64,000 nt of DNA, taken from contig NC_089246.1 in NCBI RefSeq assembly GCF_000512585.2, forward strand, positions 1,550,001-1,614,000, given 5' to 3'. Below the pieces are notes generated by a model, which searched no databases, had not been told where the DNA came from, and saw nothing but the letters and a program-made list of their open reading frames with translations. This document shows positions 23,641 to 34,651 of the stretch, piece after piece; the stretch's first letter is position 1, and each line of letters starts with the position of its first letter. This stretch comes from Kwoniella bestiolae CBS 10118. Taxonomy: Eukaryota > Basidiomycota > Tremellomycetes > Tremellales > Cryptococcaceae. Made by a program: the position numbers and the translations under genes.

Positions 23641-24684
23641 ATGACCACAAAGCACGACAGCCCTCCTCTTCCTCCCCTCGTTCCGAGCCTTACCGACTCT
23701 CACATCAGACCACTCTCTCTCACAGACGAACTCGCAATCTGTCGATCTAGAATCATAGACCTCGAGCGATCCAACGCAGCCTATCAATCCGCTTCTATCG
23801 AAAACAACGATACCATTGCGAAACAATCCGAGGAAATCAGGATCCTCCGAAGAAAGCTACTAGCGGTAGAGGAATATGATTATGCTCAAACTCAAACTGC
23901 CGTGCCTAATTTGAAAGAGAGAGCATTGCATAAATTGCTGAATAATGGGGGAGATGCTGGGTGCTCGAGGTACGATGTGGTTGATCGATTGCTTGACAAG
24001 CAATGTAAGTTGGAACAAGAACTGGAGAGATGTAAGATCGAGTTGAAGGATGGGAAGGAGGTCATCGCTACTTTGGGGGATAGGATTGTAGAGCTGGAGA
24101 AGGAGAAGGAGGAGAGGGAGAGGGAGAAGGAGGAGAAGGGTGGTAGGATGTATCTCGACCAAGGAGAGCAATCAGTAGATGAGGTCTCAGCAGATCATCA
24201 AGCCGCTTCAGATGAAATGGAGCGACACCTCGAGCTCATCTCAAAGTTGAAAGGGGACAACGCCAGATTGAAAGGGGACATCGCGAAATTAACCCGAAAC
24301 AACAAAAGATACCTCGATGTCATCACTGAGAGGGACCTATCCCTCATCAAAGACAAGAAGATCATGATGGACTACGAGAAGCAACTTATAGAACTTCGTG
24401 AGAAAAGCTCAATGCAGGAGATCTTGATTGTTGAATTGACGGATGCGAATGAGGAGCTTGGTCGTAGGATCTCGGTGATAGATGATTGCAATCAGGGTGG
24501 ATGGGGGTGGACTGGCACTGGCACTGGCATTGGTGCTGAAGAAGTCGCGGTGGGATGGGGGGTAATAGAGGAAGTAGAGGAGCTGGGAGAACGTGAGCTG
24601 TTGGATCCTGAGCTTATGAAGATGATGGATGATGGATATGAGGTTGAGGTTGAAGATAAGGCTGATAGCGATGATGGATGGTAA
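23641..24684 (+). CDS. Coiled-coil protein of unknown function, single exon
   Basis: An uninterrupted frame gives 347 residues from ATG 23641 (MTTKHDSPPLPPL). The N-terminal 50 residues are Pro-rich, and the rest is nearly all predicted coiled coil, with two heptad blocks: LTDELAICRSRIIDLER to RRKLLAVEE, and ERHLELISKLKGDNARLK to REKSSMQEILIVELTD. A very charged EKEKEEREREKEEKGG run sits between. The C terminus has a GTGTGIGAEE repeat (ACTGGC repeats at about 24513-24533) and an acidic end DKADSDDGW. I do not recognise a family; myosin-like or centrosomal scaffolds would look like this, so no function is given. Lack of introns is unusual here. Confidence 0.7.
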   Translation: MTTKHDSPPLPPLVPSLTDSHIRPLSLTDELAICRSRIIDLERSNAAYQSASIENNDTIAKQSEEIRILRRKLLAVEEYDYAQTQTAVPNLKERALHKLLNNGGDAGCSRYDVVDRLLDKQCKLEQELERCKIELKDGKEVIATLGDRIVELEKEKEEREREKEEKGGRMYLDQGEQSVDEVSADHQAASDEMERHLELISKLKGDNARLKGDIAKLTRNNKRYLDVITERDLSLIKDKKIMMDYEKQLIELREKSSMQEILIVELTDANEELGRRISVIDDCNQGGWGWTGTGTGIGAEEVAVGWGVIEEVEELGERELLDPELMKMMDDGYEVEVEDKADSDDGW

Positions 24685-25019
24685 GATGTGAAGAAGCGAT
24701 GAAGCGATAAAGGGTATGGCGAGACGATGAATCGGTGAGATCTTGTGCTATATGCTATACTATCAGATTCTATGGACTATCTTGTACATATCATATCATG
24801 TCTACATACCTATATAGCAAACATACCTATGCACTATGATCTATGTCAAACATCGTTCAAAGTACGGTACGGTAATCCGCGAAACATGCGTAGTTACGTA
24901 AACCAGCCGAGATGCAAATGCATCACAACTTCCGACTGGTGTTGCATCTCTCATCAAATCTCATTCTTCTGCTTCTTCATGCAAGACCATCCAAGCAAAC
25001 CATCTCCATATAACCCGGG
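24685..25019. other. Intergenic spacer
   Basis: About 330 bases between two co-directional genes. Nothing is seen beyond the presumed terminator and promoter. Confidence 0.45.
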
Positions 25020-25916
25020 ATGTCCAAAGAGGAAGAAGACAACGAAGAAGACCCAACAGACATATTCGATACCTCCCTCTCATCCCTCTTCTCAATCCCT
25101 CCGATAGGATTCACACCAGACCATAATGGGTATTTCACCTACTCCCCCTCTGCTCAGCATCATGCACCGATAAAGCTCAGTATACCCTCTCCGCCCTCCT
25201 CGTTATATACGACCTTACAAGCACAGCTCATCTGGCCTTCGTCCATCTACCTTGCTGATCTGATCTCTCAAGGGAAAGTAGCAGTGGGAGGGAAGAATGT
25301 GATTGAGCTAGGGTCCGCAGCTGGATTACCCGGTGTGGTAGCTTATCTTAATGGTGCGGGGAAAGTCGTCTCGACGGATTATGGGGTAAGAGAGGTGTTG
25401 GAGGTATTGGAAGATAATTTCAGGAGGGCGAAAAGCCCCTCTACTTCAGCTTTGGACGATGCCGGCGAGGAAGGGGAGAGATGGGTGGTGAAGGGACATT
25501 GCTGGGGTGAAGACGTATCTGAGCTATTGGATCAGATCAATCCGACGTCTACAAGCCCAAGCTCAGACTCGACCCCGAATACTCAAGATCGACCCTCTAC
25601 AAAAACCCTTACCAAATTCGACACAATCCTCGCTGCAGATGTACTTTGGACTACCTCCTCCCACTCAATCCTCCTAGATTCTATCACGTCATTAATGAGT
25701 CAAGACGGTATAACCCATATAACCGCGGGACTACATACAGGTAGAGGACCGTTGGAACGATTCTTACTTTCCGCTAAAGAACGGGGGCTTAGGGTGGATC
25801 ACAGAGGTGAGGTCAGGCTGACAGGTGATAAGGATTGGGAGAAGTACGATGAGAGTATGGCGCGAGAGGGAGAGGAGGAGAGGGGGGTGGTAGTTTGGTT
25901 TACTCTGGGATTCTGA
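25020..25916 (+). CDS. EFM7: EFM7/NNT1-like class I protein methyltransferase
   Basis: A single exon of 298 residues. After an acidic start (MSKEEEDNEEDPTDIF) comes GFTPDHNGYFTYSP, then IKLSIPS and HxxLWxx-like AQLIWPSSIYLADLI. The SAM-binding motif I is IELGSAAGLPGVVAYLNGA, followed by KVVSTDYG, which matches the VxxTDY of lysine methyltransferase family 16. A DTILAADVLW motif gives the post-II strand. Yeast Efm7 (Nnt1) methylates the N terminus and Lys2 of translation elongation factor 1A. Substrate is inferred from family resemblance; a related METTL21- or FAM86-type enzyme cannot be excluded. The region between residues 135 and 200 is a Ser/Thr/Pro-rich insert compared with the compact yeast enzyme. 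Confidence 0.75.
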   Translation: MSKEEEDNEEDPTDIFDTSLSSLFSIPPIGFTPDHNGYFTYSPSAQHHAPIKLSIPSPPSSLYTTLQAQLIWPSSIYLADLISQGKVAVGGKNVIELGSAAGLPGVVAYLNGAGKVVSTDYGVREVLEVLEDNFRRAKSPSTSALDDAGEEGERWVVKGHCWGEDVSELLDQINPTSTSPSSDSTPNTQDRPSTKTLTKFDTILAADVLWTTSSHSILLDSITSLMSQDGITHITAGLHTGRGPLERFLLSAKERGLRVDHRGEVRLTGDKDWEKYDESMAREGEEERGVVVWFTLGF

Positions 25917-26263
25917 TCATCAGATAGGTGAGTGTTTCGTCGTTCGTCATCATTGGTTGTGAATCTGTTGTTTATGGAAATATACTGATACATGGAGTTC
26001 ACCCTGCTTAGATTGACGATACATAACGAACTCTATGCATGACATCATAATTTGATAAAACTACAAAAGCTATGGACATACAAAGTTTCCCACCTGGACC
26101 AATTCTGGTCCACCACGTTTCTCTTCTCTACTTCCCTGCTCGAGACTATCCCTGATGATCCCTGGCCCCGTAATTCCCCATGACTATTGCTAATGCCATT
26201 CAAATCAAACTCATCCGTATCGACCTTTCTATCAGCAACTGTCTACTCCAGACCACCAACACA
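25917..26263. other. Intergenic, convergent 3' flanks
   Basis: Lies between the 3' ends of the methyltransferase and the membrane protein. Nothing else is seen. Confidence 0.45.
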
Positions 26264-28358
26264 TCAAACAATCACGAAACTCCCGGTCCTAGCCCCTGCC
26301 GCCCTCGCACCGCCAGCCATCCTACTCGGTCTAATTTGGTCTACCTCCTCATCTTCACCTGTCGAAGATACATTAGTCGAACTCTTCGATCTCGCATAAT
26401 ACCCCTTGAACCTCTCTCCCGCTCCACCAGGTCTGCGGGGAATAACCAAAGTGGACTCCGAATCGTTTGAAGAATCACTTGTTAACCTATCCAACGCAGC
26501 AGGCCTCTTGAGCTCTGGATCATCCTTCTCATCAACCACTTTCAACCCCCCTTCCAAGCCTTTCTCTAAATCAAATACAGGGATAGCCTTTCTCCTCGAC
26601 GAATTTCTATAGATATTCCCAACAGTGACTGTCCTCGTAAATTTATCTTCATCTATCGGATTTACTCCGCCCCCTGTCCCTCCTAAGGTCGGTGCTCGAG
26701 CAGCCGAAATCGCGTTATACAGGGTATTCCGTAGATTACTAGCCCAAGTGGCTGATCGCTGAGGTAGACTTAGTGAATCGTGGGATAATGATGGAGAGGG
26801 GAATCCCAAAGGTGGTGCGACGCCTTTTAGGGGAACGCTACCGGGTATAGCGGAGGCGGAGAGGGTGGAAGATGATCCGAAGGGATTAGGGTTGGGTTGG
26901 TGATTATCGAAGGAATCTATGGAGGAGGGTCGGGGTGGGAGGGGAGTGGACCATGGTACGGGAAGACCATTCCCTGTCACATCAAAGACCGACATGTCAA
27001 TAGGATTATCCAAGAAGAAATTATGGAATGTACTTACCATTAACACCTAGGAACCTAGGACTCCCTTGACCCAATCCTAAGCCTACTAACCCATCTATAC
27101 CCTTCGCTTCCCTTTCGGTATGACGCTCGTCCGAATCGACCTCTCCAGGCAACGCATTCCTCACTTCCAACGGGCCAGTTTTACCAAGCAAATGATGGGG
27201 TAACGTACTTTCTTCTCGTTGAGTTTCCCCAGATCCACCGAGAGCAAGGGGAGGAGGAACAGGTAAATTCGGAATATGAACGTCATATCCATACCCTACT
27301 TGAGTAGCTTCAGGCGAAGATTGCGAATGCAGAAACGGTGATTTCCCCTGATGAGCGAACAAACTTGATCGTCTCTCCAATTCACTTTTCTCCTGCTCTT
27401 CTTCCTGCAGATGAGGATAGCTCGCAGCGTGTAAATAGGGGTTATAACCCCCTCCACCTAGGGTTCGGGGGGTATCGAACCCCCTTACCAGGTCTGATAG
27501 ACCGTCGTCGTCGTCGTCATCTCTTGATCTTCTCATACATGGTAGTTTTAGTCGACGGGATTTGACGAGGTACCGTAAGAGTGAGATTAAAGCTACGAAG
27601 ATTGCCAAGGAGAGGAGGATTATTAGGAAAATTATGCCTGCTGAGGCTGGGTGGTGGGCTGATGAAGTCGATGACGATTGTGAGGCAGACGGGGAGGAGG
27701 ACGAAGAAGGGATGGTGGATGTTGAGCTGACGTTCGATGTAGTTGATACCTGAGCGGTAGACGATGGTGTCGTACTAGCTGGGTTGGACGTCATCGTATC
27801 GCTGGTCGTGCTACTTGCTTCTGTTGTGGTTGATGAAGTGACAGTACTACTTGGTATAGGGGTGATGGCTGAAGATGGCGCTGGGGTACCCGCAACAACC
27901 GAGGAGATCACTTCAGTCGCGCTGGGCGAAAAGGTCGGAGTCGAAGTGGGCGTCTCGGTCGGAGCAACCAACACCACTTTATCGCCTTTCAACACCACCT
28001 GACCGTTATCCGGCTCTTTCTCGTCAGCTGGCTGGACCTGACTAGCTTGTTCGGGGGGAGGATTCTGAGCATTGACTACCGGCTCTGATGTATAAGGTAC
28101 ATTTGAGGCGGGCTGCACCCCATTGGGACCGATTAAGACTGCCTGTCCATTCGAGTTGATCATCATTGGACCATTTGCTTGAGGAGCGGAAGGTTGAATG
28201 GAAGCGAGATACTGAATGAACGATGGTGGAGGGTTCATCACTATTCTTTTGTATAATTTCAAATCGGAAATGGCATGGGATCCGTCGTGTCTGCGTGAAG
28301 TTTCCTGAATTTGCGATTCCGAGGGATGAAAAGAGGGAGAAGTATCTGGATCTGGCAT
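26264..28358 (-). CDS. Ser/Thr-rich single-pass membrane protein, possible cell-surface sensor
   Basis: Two exons, 27038..28358 and 26264..26973, give 676 residues. Residues about 100-240 are a Ser/Thr/Pro-rich block that would be heavily O-glycosylated. A single hydrophobic segment follows (GIIFLIILLSLAIFVALISLL), then a basic stop-transfer (KSRRLKLPCMRR) and an acidic DDDDDD run encoded by a CGTCGT repeat on the plus strand. The cytoplasmic tail of about 400 residues is disordered. This resembles fungal wall-stress sensors and SKG6/AXL2-type proteins in layout, not in recognisable sequence. The weak point is the start: ATG 28358 (MPDPDTSPS) gives no signal peptide. A separate upstream coding exon may be missing, or translation may start at MNPPPSF. 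Function is not assigned. Confidence 0.65.
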
Positions 28359-29577
28359 CTTGTAGTTCGGTCGATGTGAATGGTACCTGACCTTTCACGT
28401 CTGGGAGATAGGAAAGTAGCAAGGAAAAGTTCGCACCTGGCGAAAAGAGTGGTATTGGTCGATTGAAGAGCTTTGTGGGGAGCATGAGATAGGCCGTCCA
28501 GCGGTCTAGGAGATACAGTCAGTATGATATCAGTGAGAAGGTCCAACAGAAAGGACAGAAGGAGCAGATGAAGAGAAATCGAGGAGAGGGGAAAGAAACA
28601 GAGTGAGTGTAAGGCGATTGGATAGGTCTATCAGTCTGTGAATACATCTTCGTGACATACTCCTTCTTACAGAATGTACCGTATGTCTTTGACTAGTTCG
28701 ATGAGCCATCAGGTTCAACACTGCTTTTGCACAATTACTTCCATATCGCTGGCGAAGATGTAAGCTGGTTAGGGTATCTTGGTGTACATTGTAGTCGGTC
28801 GGATGTTCGAGATCAGAACATTGATGTCTTGAGTCTCATATTCGGTCCAAATTACAATTTCATCAGTTTGGTTCGCTTCCGTACGGGCTCTCGCAACGAT
28901 GTACCCTTCGAACCAAGCGCGGACAATGTATCTTCATTCATCAAAGAGCCTCCGTCCTACAAGTCAGCACCTGTAAGATAACCCACAAGCTCGGCATCAG
29001 GTCAATGTGAATTGTCATATCGCGGAGGCAATTTGAAGGTCACTTGTTGATGTTGACCACCTCGGGATATTCGAAGTTGCTTCAGGCCGTCCAGCTACAT
29101 GACTCACTCATGGTCAGCTAACAACGAGGACAGTGCAGTGCAGTACGGGTCCATCTGATCGTCCAGGTAATTTCTGTAGGTGCGAAGCACAGAGCTTGTT
29201 CATGTTAAGGGCAAACATTCTCGGCGACCGAATCTTCTTGTCGAAACAGACCGAGAATGGTTCTAAAGATAGCAGTCTCAAGCCTTTTGATCTCCATCTG
29301 TCGGTCAGTCGAGCAGACCTCGGACGTCGCTTGGACGATTGAGCGGACAGGGGAAGATGGATGGATGGATGAATGATATGCATGAATGTAGCGGTCATGG
29401 GGAGAGGTCGCCGAGGTCAGCTTTGACTTTGATCACGTAAACAAACAACAATCGAAAGAACGCGACTCCCCTAGGCTAATTGCAGACTACGAGTATCTCA
29501 ACTTTTTGCTTGTTGATTGTTTATGCATTCATACAAGCTGCAAGTCATTCAGATCACTTGTGGATAGCCTGACCAAC
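28359..29577. promoter_or_regulatory. Divergent intergenic region of the membrane protein and LAG1
   Basis: About 1.2 kb. The part from 28359 to about 28550 is open in several frames and may hold an unrecognised first exon of the membrane protein. Between 28727 and 29400 only chance frames are seen. Confidence 0.4.
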
Positions 29578-31694
29578 ATGTCGAGCTCTACTGCTAGTCC
29601 TCGCAAAGCCAACAGAAGGAGGAGCTCAAGTGTGACAAATGCCTTGAAGTGAGTCTGCAAGTCCTGGTCTCCCGCCTTTGCGCAAAATGAATGCTGAACT
29701 ACGCATACCTTACGCTCTATAGACAAATCCCCTTGAACCAACAACAAGAACAATCATATGGGTAAGCGGAGACTCTCATTGCTTCCGTTATGATGATGCT
29801 TTGCATCGCGGCCCACAACGTTCTGCAAGCTAATGAGTTTGCTGGCCATTTGCGTAGAAGCACCCACTCCATCCAGGAATCAGAAGTGAAACCTCTCTCT
29901 GGTAAACCCAGACCAAGGAAAAGGAAGGATGCCAATGATCTACCCGATAACTACATATCCAGGGGGTTCTGGGATGATCTGAAAACTGGAAGATGGATGT
30001 TGATTCCCTGTGAGTTATACAAATCATACTTCATTGACGGAAGGACCTTTCGAGCATCACCACTGATATTGATACCTCCATAGCCTCATCACTTGTCATC
30101 TTCCTCATCCCCATCATCCTCTATGTCAACCACAATCTCCTCGTGCAGTACAACGTCCTCAAGCCAGGCACCTCGAACCCTTTCAAATACCTGTTGTTCA
30201 TCTCTGGGAGACTACCCAATGGCACTTATACAAAGAGTATCTACGATCTAGCATTCTTGGCCAACTATGTTGTCTTCTGGTCCTTGTGAGTATACATAAT
30301 TTCACCACTTGTCGAGATGTACTGACTAGATGGGCATACGTAGCGTTCGACAATTCGTTACTATCCATATACTTCGACCCATGGCTATCGCGTTGGGTAT
30401 CAAAGGTGGAAAGATCATGCGGTTCCTTGAGCGTGAGTTGGTCGCAAGGACAGACTGAACCAGGCGTGAACTGATTGTCCTGGATTTGCAGAGGGATACG
30501 CTGTCTTCTATTTCTCCATCCTCGGTACGCTTGGTATAGTGAGTCAGATCCCTTTCTTACCAAGGCATCTTAGCTGATAAGAGTCAACTAGTTCGTAATG
30601 AGAGGTCTTCCCACATGGTGTACGTTCTTTCTCCCTCGCTCATATACTGCTCAGACTGATGTCCAAGAATGAATAGGGTATAAAACCGAATACTTCTGGA
30701 TTGATTACCCCCACAAGCAGATGACATGGGAATTGAAGACTTATTACCTCATGCAAGCTGCTTATTGGATCCAACAGACCATCTTGCTGGCTGCTAAAAT
30801 TGAGAAACCAAGAAAGGACTTCAAGGAACTTGTCGCTCATGTGAGTTGATTTTTGACGTTAGTCGGAAGAATAGCGAGCTCATATAGTTTATTTCAATGT
30901 AGCATATCGTTACCCTCTGGTTGATCGGATGGAGTTACAACCTCTACGTGCGTGCCGTTCTTGCTCATATCTAAAGATGCGAAGCTGATCACTCCATACC
31001 ACTATAGCTCACTTACATCGGTGTATCTATCTTCGTCACTATGGACGTATCTGACATTTTTCTTGCTGTTAGTTCATCCGCATATGAATGTGCACGAGAT
31101 GGTTCGCTTATAAATCTGTTCGTAAACTTGTACTACAGCTCGCTAAATGTGTCAACTACGTGTCCGAAGCTGCTTCTCCTCCCTTCTTCGCCTTCTTCGT
31201 CGGTGTGTGGTCGTGAGTTCCTCTCTTTACTCCACTTCATATCAGGTCGCTGATAAAACCCATTACACAGGTACTTCCGACACTATCTCAACATCTGGAT
31301 CCTGTGGTCCGTGTACACTCAATTTAACCTGATTGAGTGAGTCAGGTCTCCCTGCTATGTGTCGAGTGATTACGCTAATTGGGCTTGGGACATAGTGAGA
31401 AAGAACGAACCCGATTTGCCCCACTGGAGGATAAATGGTTGGATTGGTGGATGAAATGGCAAATATTCGTACCCATCTTCTTACTTCAATTGATCAACCT
31501 CTTCTGGTACTTCCTCATCTGGAGAATCCTCATCAAGTGAGTTTTACGGAATTGACCGTCGCATGATTTATGTGCTGATTTGTGTATGATCGTGCAGGGC
31601 CGTCTTCTACAATGATTTGAGGGACGAACGATCTGATGATGAGGATGAACCTGAGGGCGGGCAGACTACGACTGAGAAGTTGAAGGAGCAGTAA
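29578..31694 (+). CDS. LAG1: Ceramide synthase with TLC (LAG1) domain
   Basis: Fourteen exons: 29578..29648, 29723..29761, 29858..30009, 30084..30285, 30344..30432, 30492..30538, 30592..30619, 30677..30840, 30903..30947, 31008..31067, 31139..31212, 31271..31336, 31396..31536 and 31598..31694. The product is 424 residues. An N-terminal basic cytosolic part (KANRRRSSS, KPRPRKRK) precedes several membrane helices. The Lag1 motif is present: AHHIVTLWLIGWSYNLYLTY and then VTMDVSDIFLALAKCVNY, including the HH pair and the D-x3-D acid residues needed for acyl transfer. Earlier landmarks are PTWWYKTEYFWIDYPH and MQAAYWIQQ. The C terminus is acidic (DERSDDEDEPE). It N-acylates sphingoid bases with fatty acyl-CoA in the ER. 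Which of LAG1/LAC1-type acyl specificities it has cannot be told. Confidence 0.95.
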
Positions 31695-32522
31695 TGTGGA
31701 GGAGAATAAGTGTAGGGCGAAGGAGAAAGCGGAACGGAACAGGGATGGGCCGCACGGGTGGAAAAATCAGAGGTGGGAGAATGTGTCAAGGTGGAGGAGG
31801 ATGCACCAATAAACTTGAATTCGATAAAATGCGAGAGACGAGGAACAACTGGTGTGTTGGGCTGTTTTGATGATTTCTCGCTTGGGATGTTTAACCTATA
31901 ATTATCGTATATACACAGTACATGCAAAACATGACTCGTGGTGGTCCATGGTCTATGAGCGTAATGATCTATGAGTGGAATGACAACATCGTCCACAGTC
32001 GTGATTATATCCCTAGCCGATCACCTATAACGCCCCCTGTGATGAGTGTTTTCCTTTGACCACGGTTTGGCTGCGTGAATCACAACTCTTAAGAACGGTC
32101 ACGTGATGCTACAGTACGAGCGGTCTTTCCGCCGTACCGAGTCTCCATTCTTACAGTTTTACCGGAGCCATCTTATCGTAAGCAAAAGTGAGGATCTACA
32201 ACCTGCTTGATGAGATCGCCCTGACGCCTGCTACAACCTACCCGCTTCTGCTCCTCCCTGATCCACTCCCACCATACCATCCGCCTTCCATCCTCCTCTC
32301 CCCTCTCCGCCTCGCCCATACTGAAACCCCCCAATCGGTGATCGCCGCCTGCCTCACCCGCGGCGCGCCACACCCGGCCCATCCCCTTGGAGTGTGTGGC
32401 ACTGTGGCTCACACGTCCCACACCGCCGTCCAACCCTGCCTCCGACGTTTCTCAACATCCACTGAGTAATTTTGGGTGATCTTTTGAGAGAATATAAACA
32501 AGCAAACAGCAAGCAAAACATC
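31695..32522. other. Intergenic between LAG1 and the tRNA gene
   Basis: About 830 bases. Overlapping chance frames lie on both strands at 32170-32550. No gene is supported. Confidence 0.45.
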
Positions 32523-32634
32523 GGAGGGTTGGCCGAGTGGTTATGGCGGTGCATTCAAGTTTTGAAACATAGACTTGCTCAGACGAATTGAGTCGCACTT
32601 CGAAAGAGCAAGGGTTCGAATCCCTTACCCTTCA
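32523..32634 (+). tRNA. tRNA-Leu(CAA) with intron
   Basis: The acceptor stem GGAGGGT pairs with ACCCTTC, followed by discriminator A at 32634. The D arm reads GCCGAGTGGTTATGGC, a class II (Leu/Ser) type. The anticodon loop holds TTCAAG, with CAA at 32556-32558. The T arm AAGGG-TTCGAAT-CCCTT is perfect. The intron, about 32560-32592 (about 33 bases), contains CTTG at 32574-32577, which can pair with the CAAG of the anticodon, as in yeast pre-tRNA-Leu(CAA). The mature product is about 79 bases with a short variable arm (CTT/AAG). The anticodon stem GTGCA/CGCAC has one A-C mismatch at the loop end. Confidence 0.8.
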
Positions 32635-32638
32635 TTAA

Positions 32639-32650
32639 TTTTTTATTTTT
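32639..32650 (+). terminator. RNA polymerase III terminator of the tRNA
   Basis: Two T runs (six and five T) separated by one A start four bases after the tRNA 3' end. Confidence 0.75.
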
Positions 32651-33333
32651 GTTCGGACCATAGGGTGGTTTCTTCGAGTCTGAAGCCGAGGGGGCCACGC
32701 GCTTTTTGACTTGTCATATTTGACTTTGACTCCGACTTTACATAGAGTTTTAAGGAGCCGATGTAAAGTGTTGACAAGGCTCGGAGATGGAGAGCCCGAC
32801 GTGGAATGGAAGGGGTGCTAGGCAAGGCCGGTGACTTCGGAAAAGTTTTTGGTCGCTGCCTGCGAATGGCGTCACTTCTACTTTGGACCTTCGGTGGTCC
32901 AGACTCCAAAAGGAAAAGGGAGTGTGATATTTTTGGAATTTTATTCTTTGGTCCTTTCAAGATCAATCGTGTACTCTCGGTCTGACGCACGAATGGAAGG
33001 CTCAGTGTCATATATATAATTTGGCCATCCCAGGTAGGTAATGCTATGTGATAAGTTCATCGCCACTTGATGATCTTATACAGAATTTGATCTATCTTTG
33101 AGATATCAACATAACAACGCCACATCGTTGACAGCGGAAGAATATCGCAACATCAATCAAGTGGCTCTTCGACTCGAAAGTGAACTTTACATCCCATTAG
33201 CAGCCACACGACTCACGACATTGGACATCTCAAAAGAAGCACGACACTTATTCAAGCATACTAGTCGCTATCTTCCAGGACGGAGCATCCTTGCTAATCT
33301 TGATATCACAGCTAGGCTTTTGCGACGAAAGCG
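32651..33333. other. Stretch downstream of the tRNA with a 114-codon open frame
   Basis: A frame at about 33098..33442 contains helix-like, charged sequence (EEYRNINQVALRLESEL, DISKEARHLF) that looks more protein-like than chance. No ATG starts it and no splice was found that joins it to the next candidate gene. I leave it unassigned; it may be a missed exon. Confidence 0.3.
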
Positions 33334-34216
33334 ATGTCATCTTACTATTGGGACACGAAAGCTTTTGACAGAACCATGGAGCAAAGTAGGAGAACCATGG
33401 ACCAACTTGGGAGGACCATGGCAGACCATCACGGGACGATGAGAGAATACTATAGTGTTTTGAGACCCTCAATGACGACCCGGTCACCTTTATTCTCGAC
33501 TGGTAATATTGGTCCCTGTGGGTATCTATTCTCGAGCGCATCTGACATTCGAAATGTCAGCTGTGATGTGAGTTCATGCGTTATAGACCTGCTCAGGGAT
33601 TGACTGAAAGGATGATTAGACCTATGGATAGACTAAGATCCTGGGTGAGACCTTCGACAACACCGTGAGTCACGGTCATAATGAACGGCTCAGCACCGTC
33701 TCGCAAAGTTTCTCTGACCATCTTCCTTGGACAGAACTTTAACTTCAACGACCCTGGTAGCCCTTTCATAATGGACGGGGCACCAGACCACCAAGCACAA
33801 TCGGCGCAAAGACCTGAATATCGCAATGATTATGAAGCAGCCTCCGATCAGGGTCGAATGGAACCCAGCATGGACATCACAGCATCGAGAGATAGGACCT
33901 CTGAGATGTTCGCTAGCGAAGGCCAGCCAACAGCCAGCTCAGACGTGGCATCTACACAAAGGGATACTAATATGAGTATGGACCCAGCAAAAACTGCTAA
34001 TAGCTCTACTCCGCTCCAAGCACCACTGACGATGGGTCGAGTTCCCGCTCTATGACACCTGAGCTCGGTGAGTTCGTCGTAGTTGGCGAGAACGGAAGTC
34101 AAGGATCGAATATTACTGGCTCTTCGACTCCCGAGCGTTCTCCTTCGGCTCAAGGAAATATTTTGCCTAGCAGAGAACAAGTGGAACATGAGGAAGATGG
34201 ATGGGAGTACATCTGA
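33334..34216 (+). CDS. Candidate spliced gene of unknown function
   Basis: A model with exons 33334..33567, 33632..33664, 33735..33944 and 34004..34216 gives 229 residues. All three introns are in phase 0, with GTGAGT, GTGAGT and GTGGCA donors and CTGAC- or CTAAT-like branch sites. The first part has a short repeat of T-M spaced by six residues (RTMEQSRRTMDQLGRTM, then GTMREYY). The middle is NFNFNDPGSPF, the rest is polar and disordered, and the end is acidic (HEEDGWEYI). No family is recognised. If the last intron is not spliced the protein stops at 34055 instead. It lies in the same direction as its neighbours. Coding status is uncertain; the consistent phases and the WEYI end are the main support. 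Confidence 0.4.
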
Positions 34217-34651
34217 GCATCACGAGAAAGTCTCCTCGTGTTCTGTTCTCTGATATGGCATCTTGAGATTCTTCCCCTCTTTGTGGTCATTCACGTATCA
34301 CCTATGCAAACATCTTCCCAATGTGGCATGCCTTTGATGCAGGTGGGTTCACCTCCACTTTTGCACGGTGATGGGAATCAAGTATAGTACGTAATCTGTA
34401 CAGAGTGTGTCACTCTTCGACCGATGGGTCCGATCACGAGATCTGTGCTGATTATCTATAACACATCCCATACTGTATCTATACACGTCGTAATCACACA
34501 ATACTCCTGTAAACCAACCTATTCATACATAATACATCAACAATCCATATTGCATACCTCATACCTTGGCCACCCCTCCCCCTCTTCCTCTCTCATAATC
34601 AGCTAGCTTATTCATGATCACCTCAAGAATCCCACTTCCCACACATTCAAT
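34217..34651. other. Intergenic, promoter of the tail-anchored protein gene
   Basis: About 430 bases with pyrimidine-rich leader-like sequence near 34560-34640. No gene is seen. Confidence 0.45.

Noticed and set aside
32170..32550. Open frames on both strands before the tRNA
   Set aside because: Overlapping in both directions with no introns or motifs; a GC-biased chance region.
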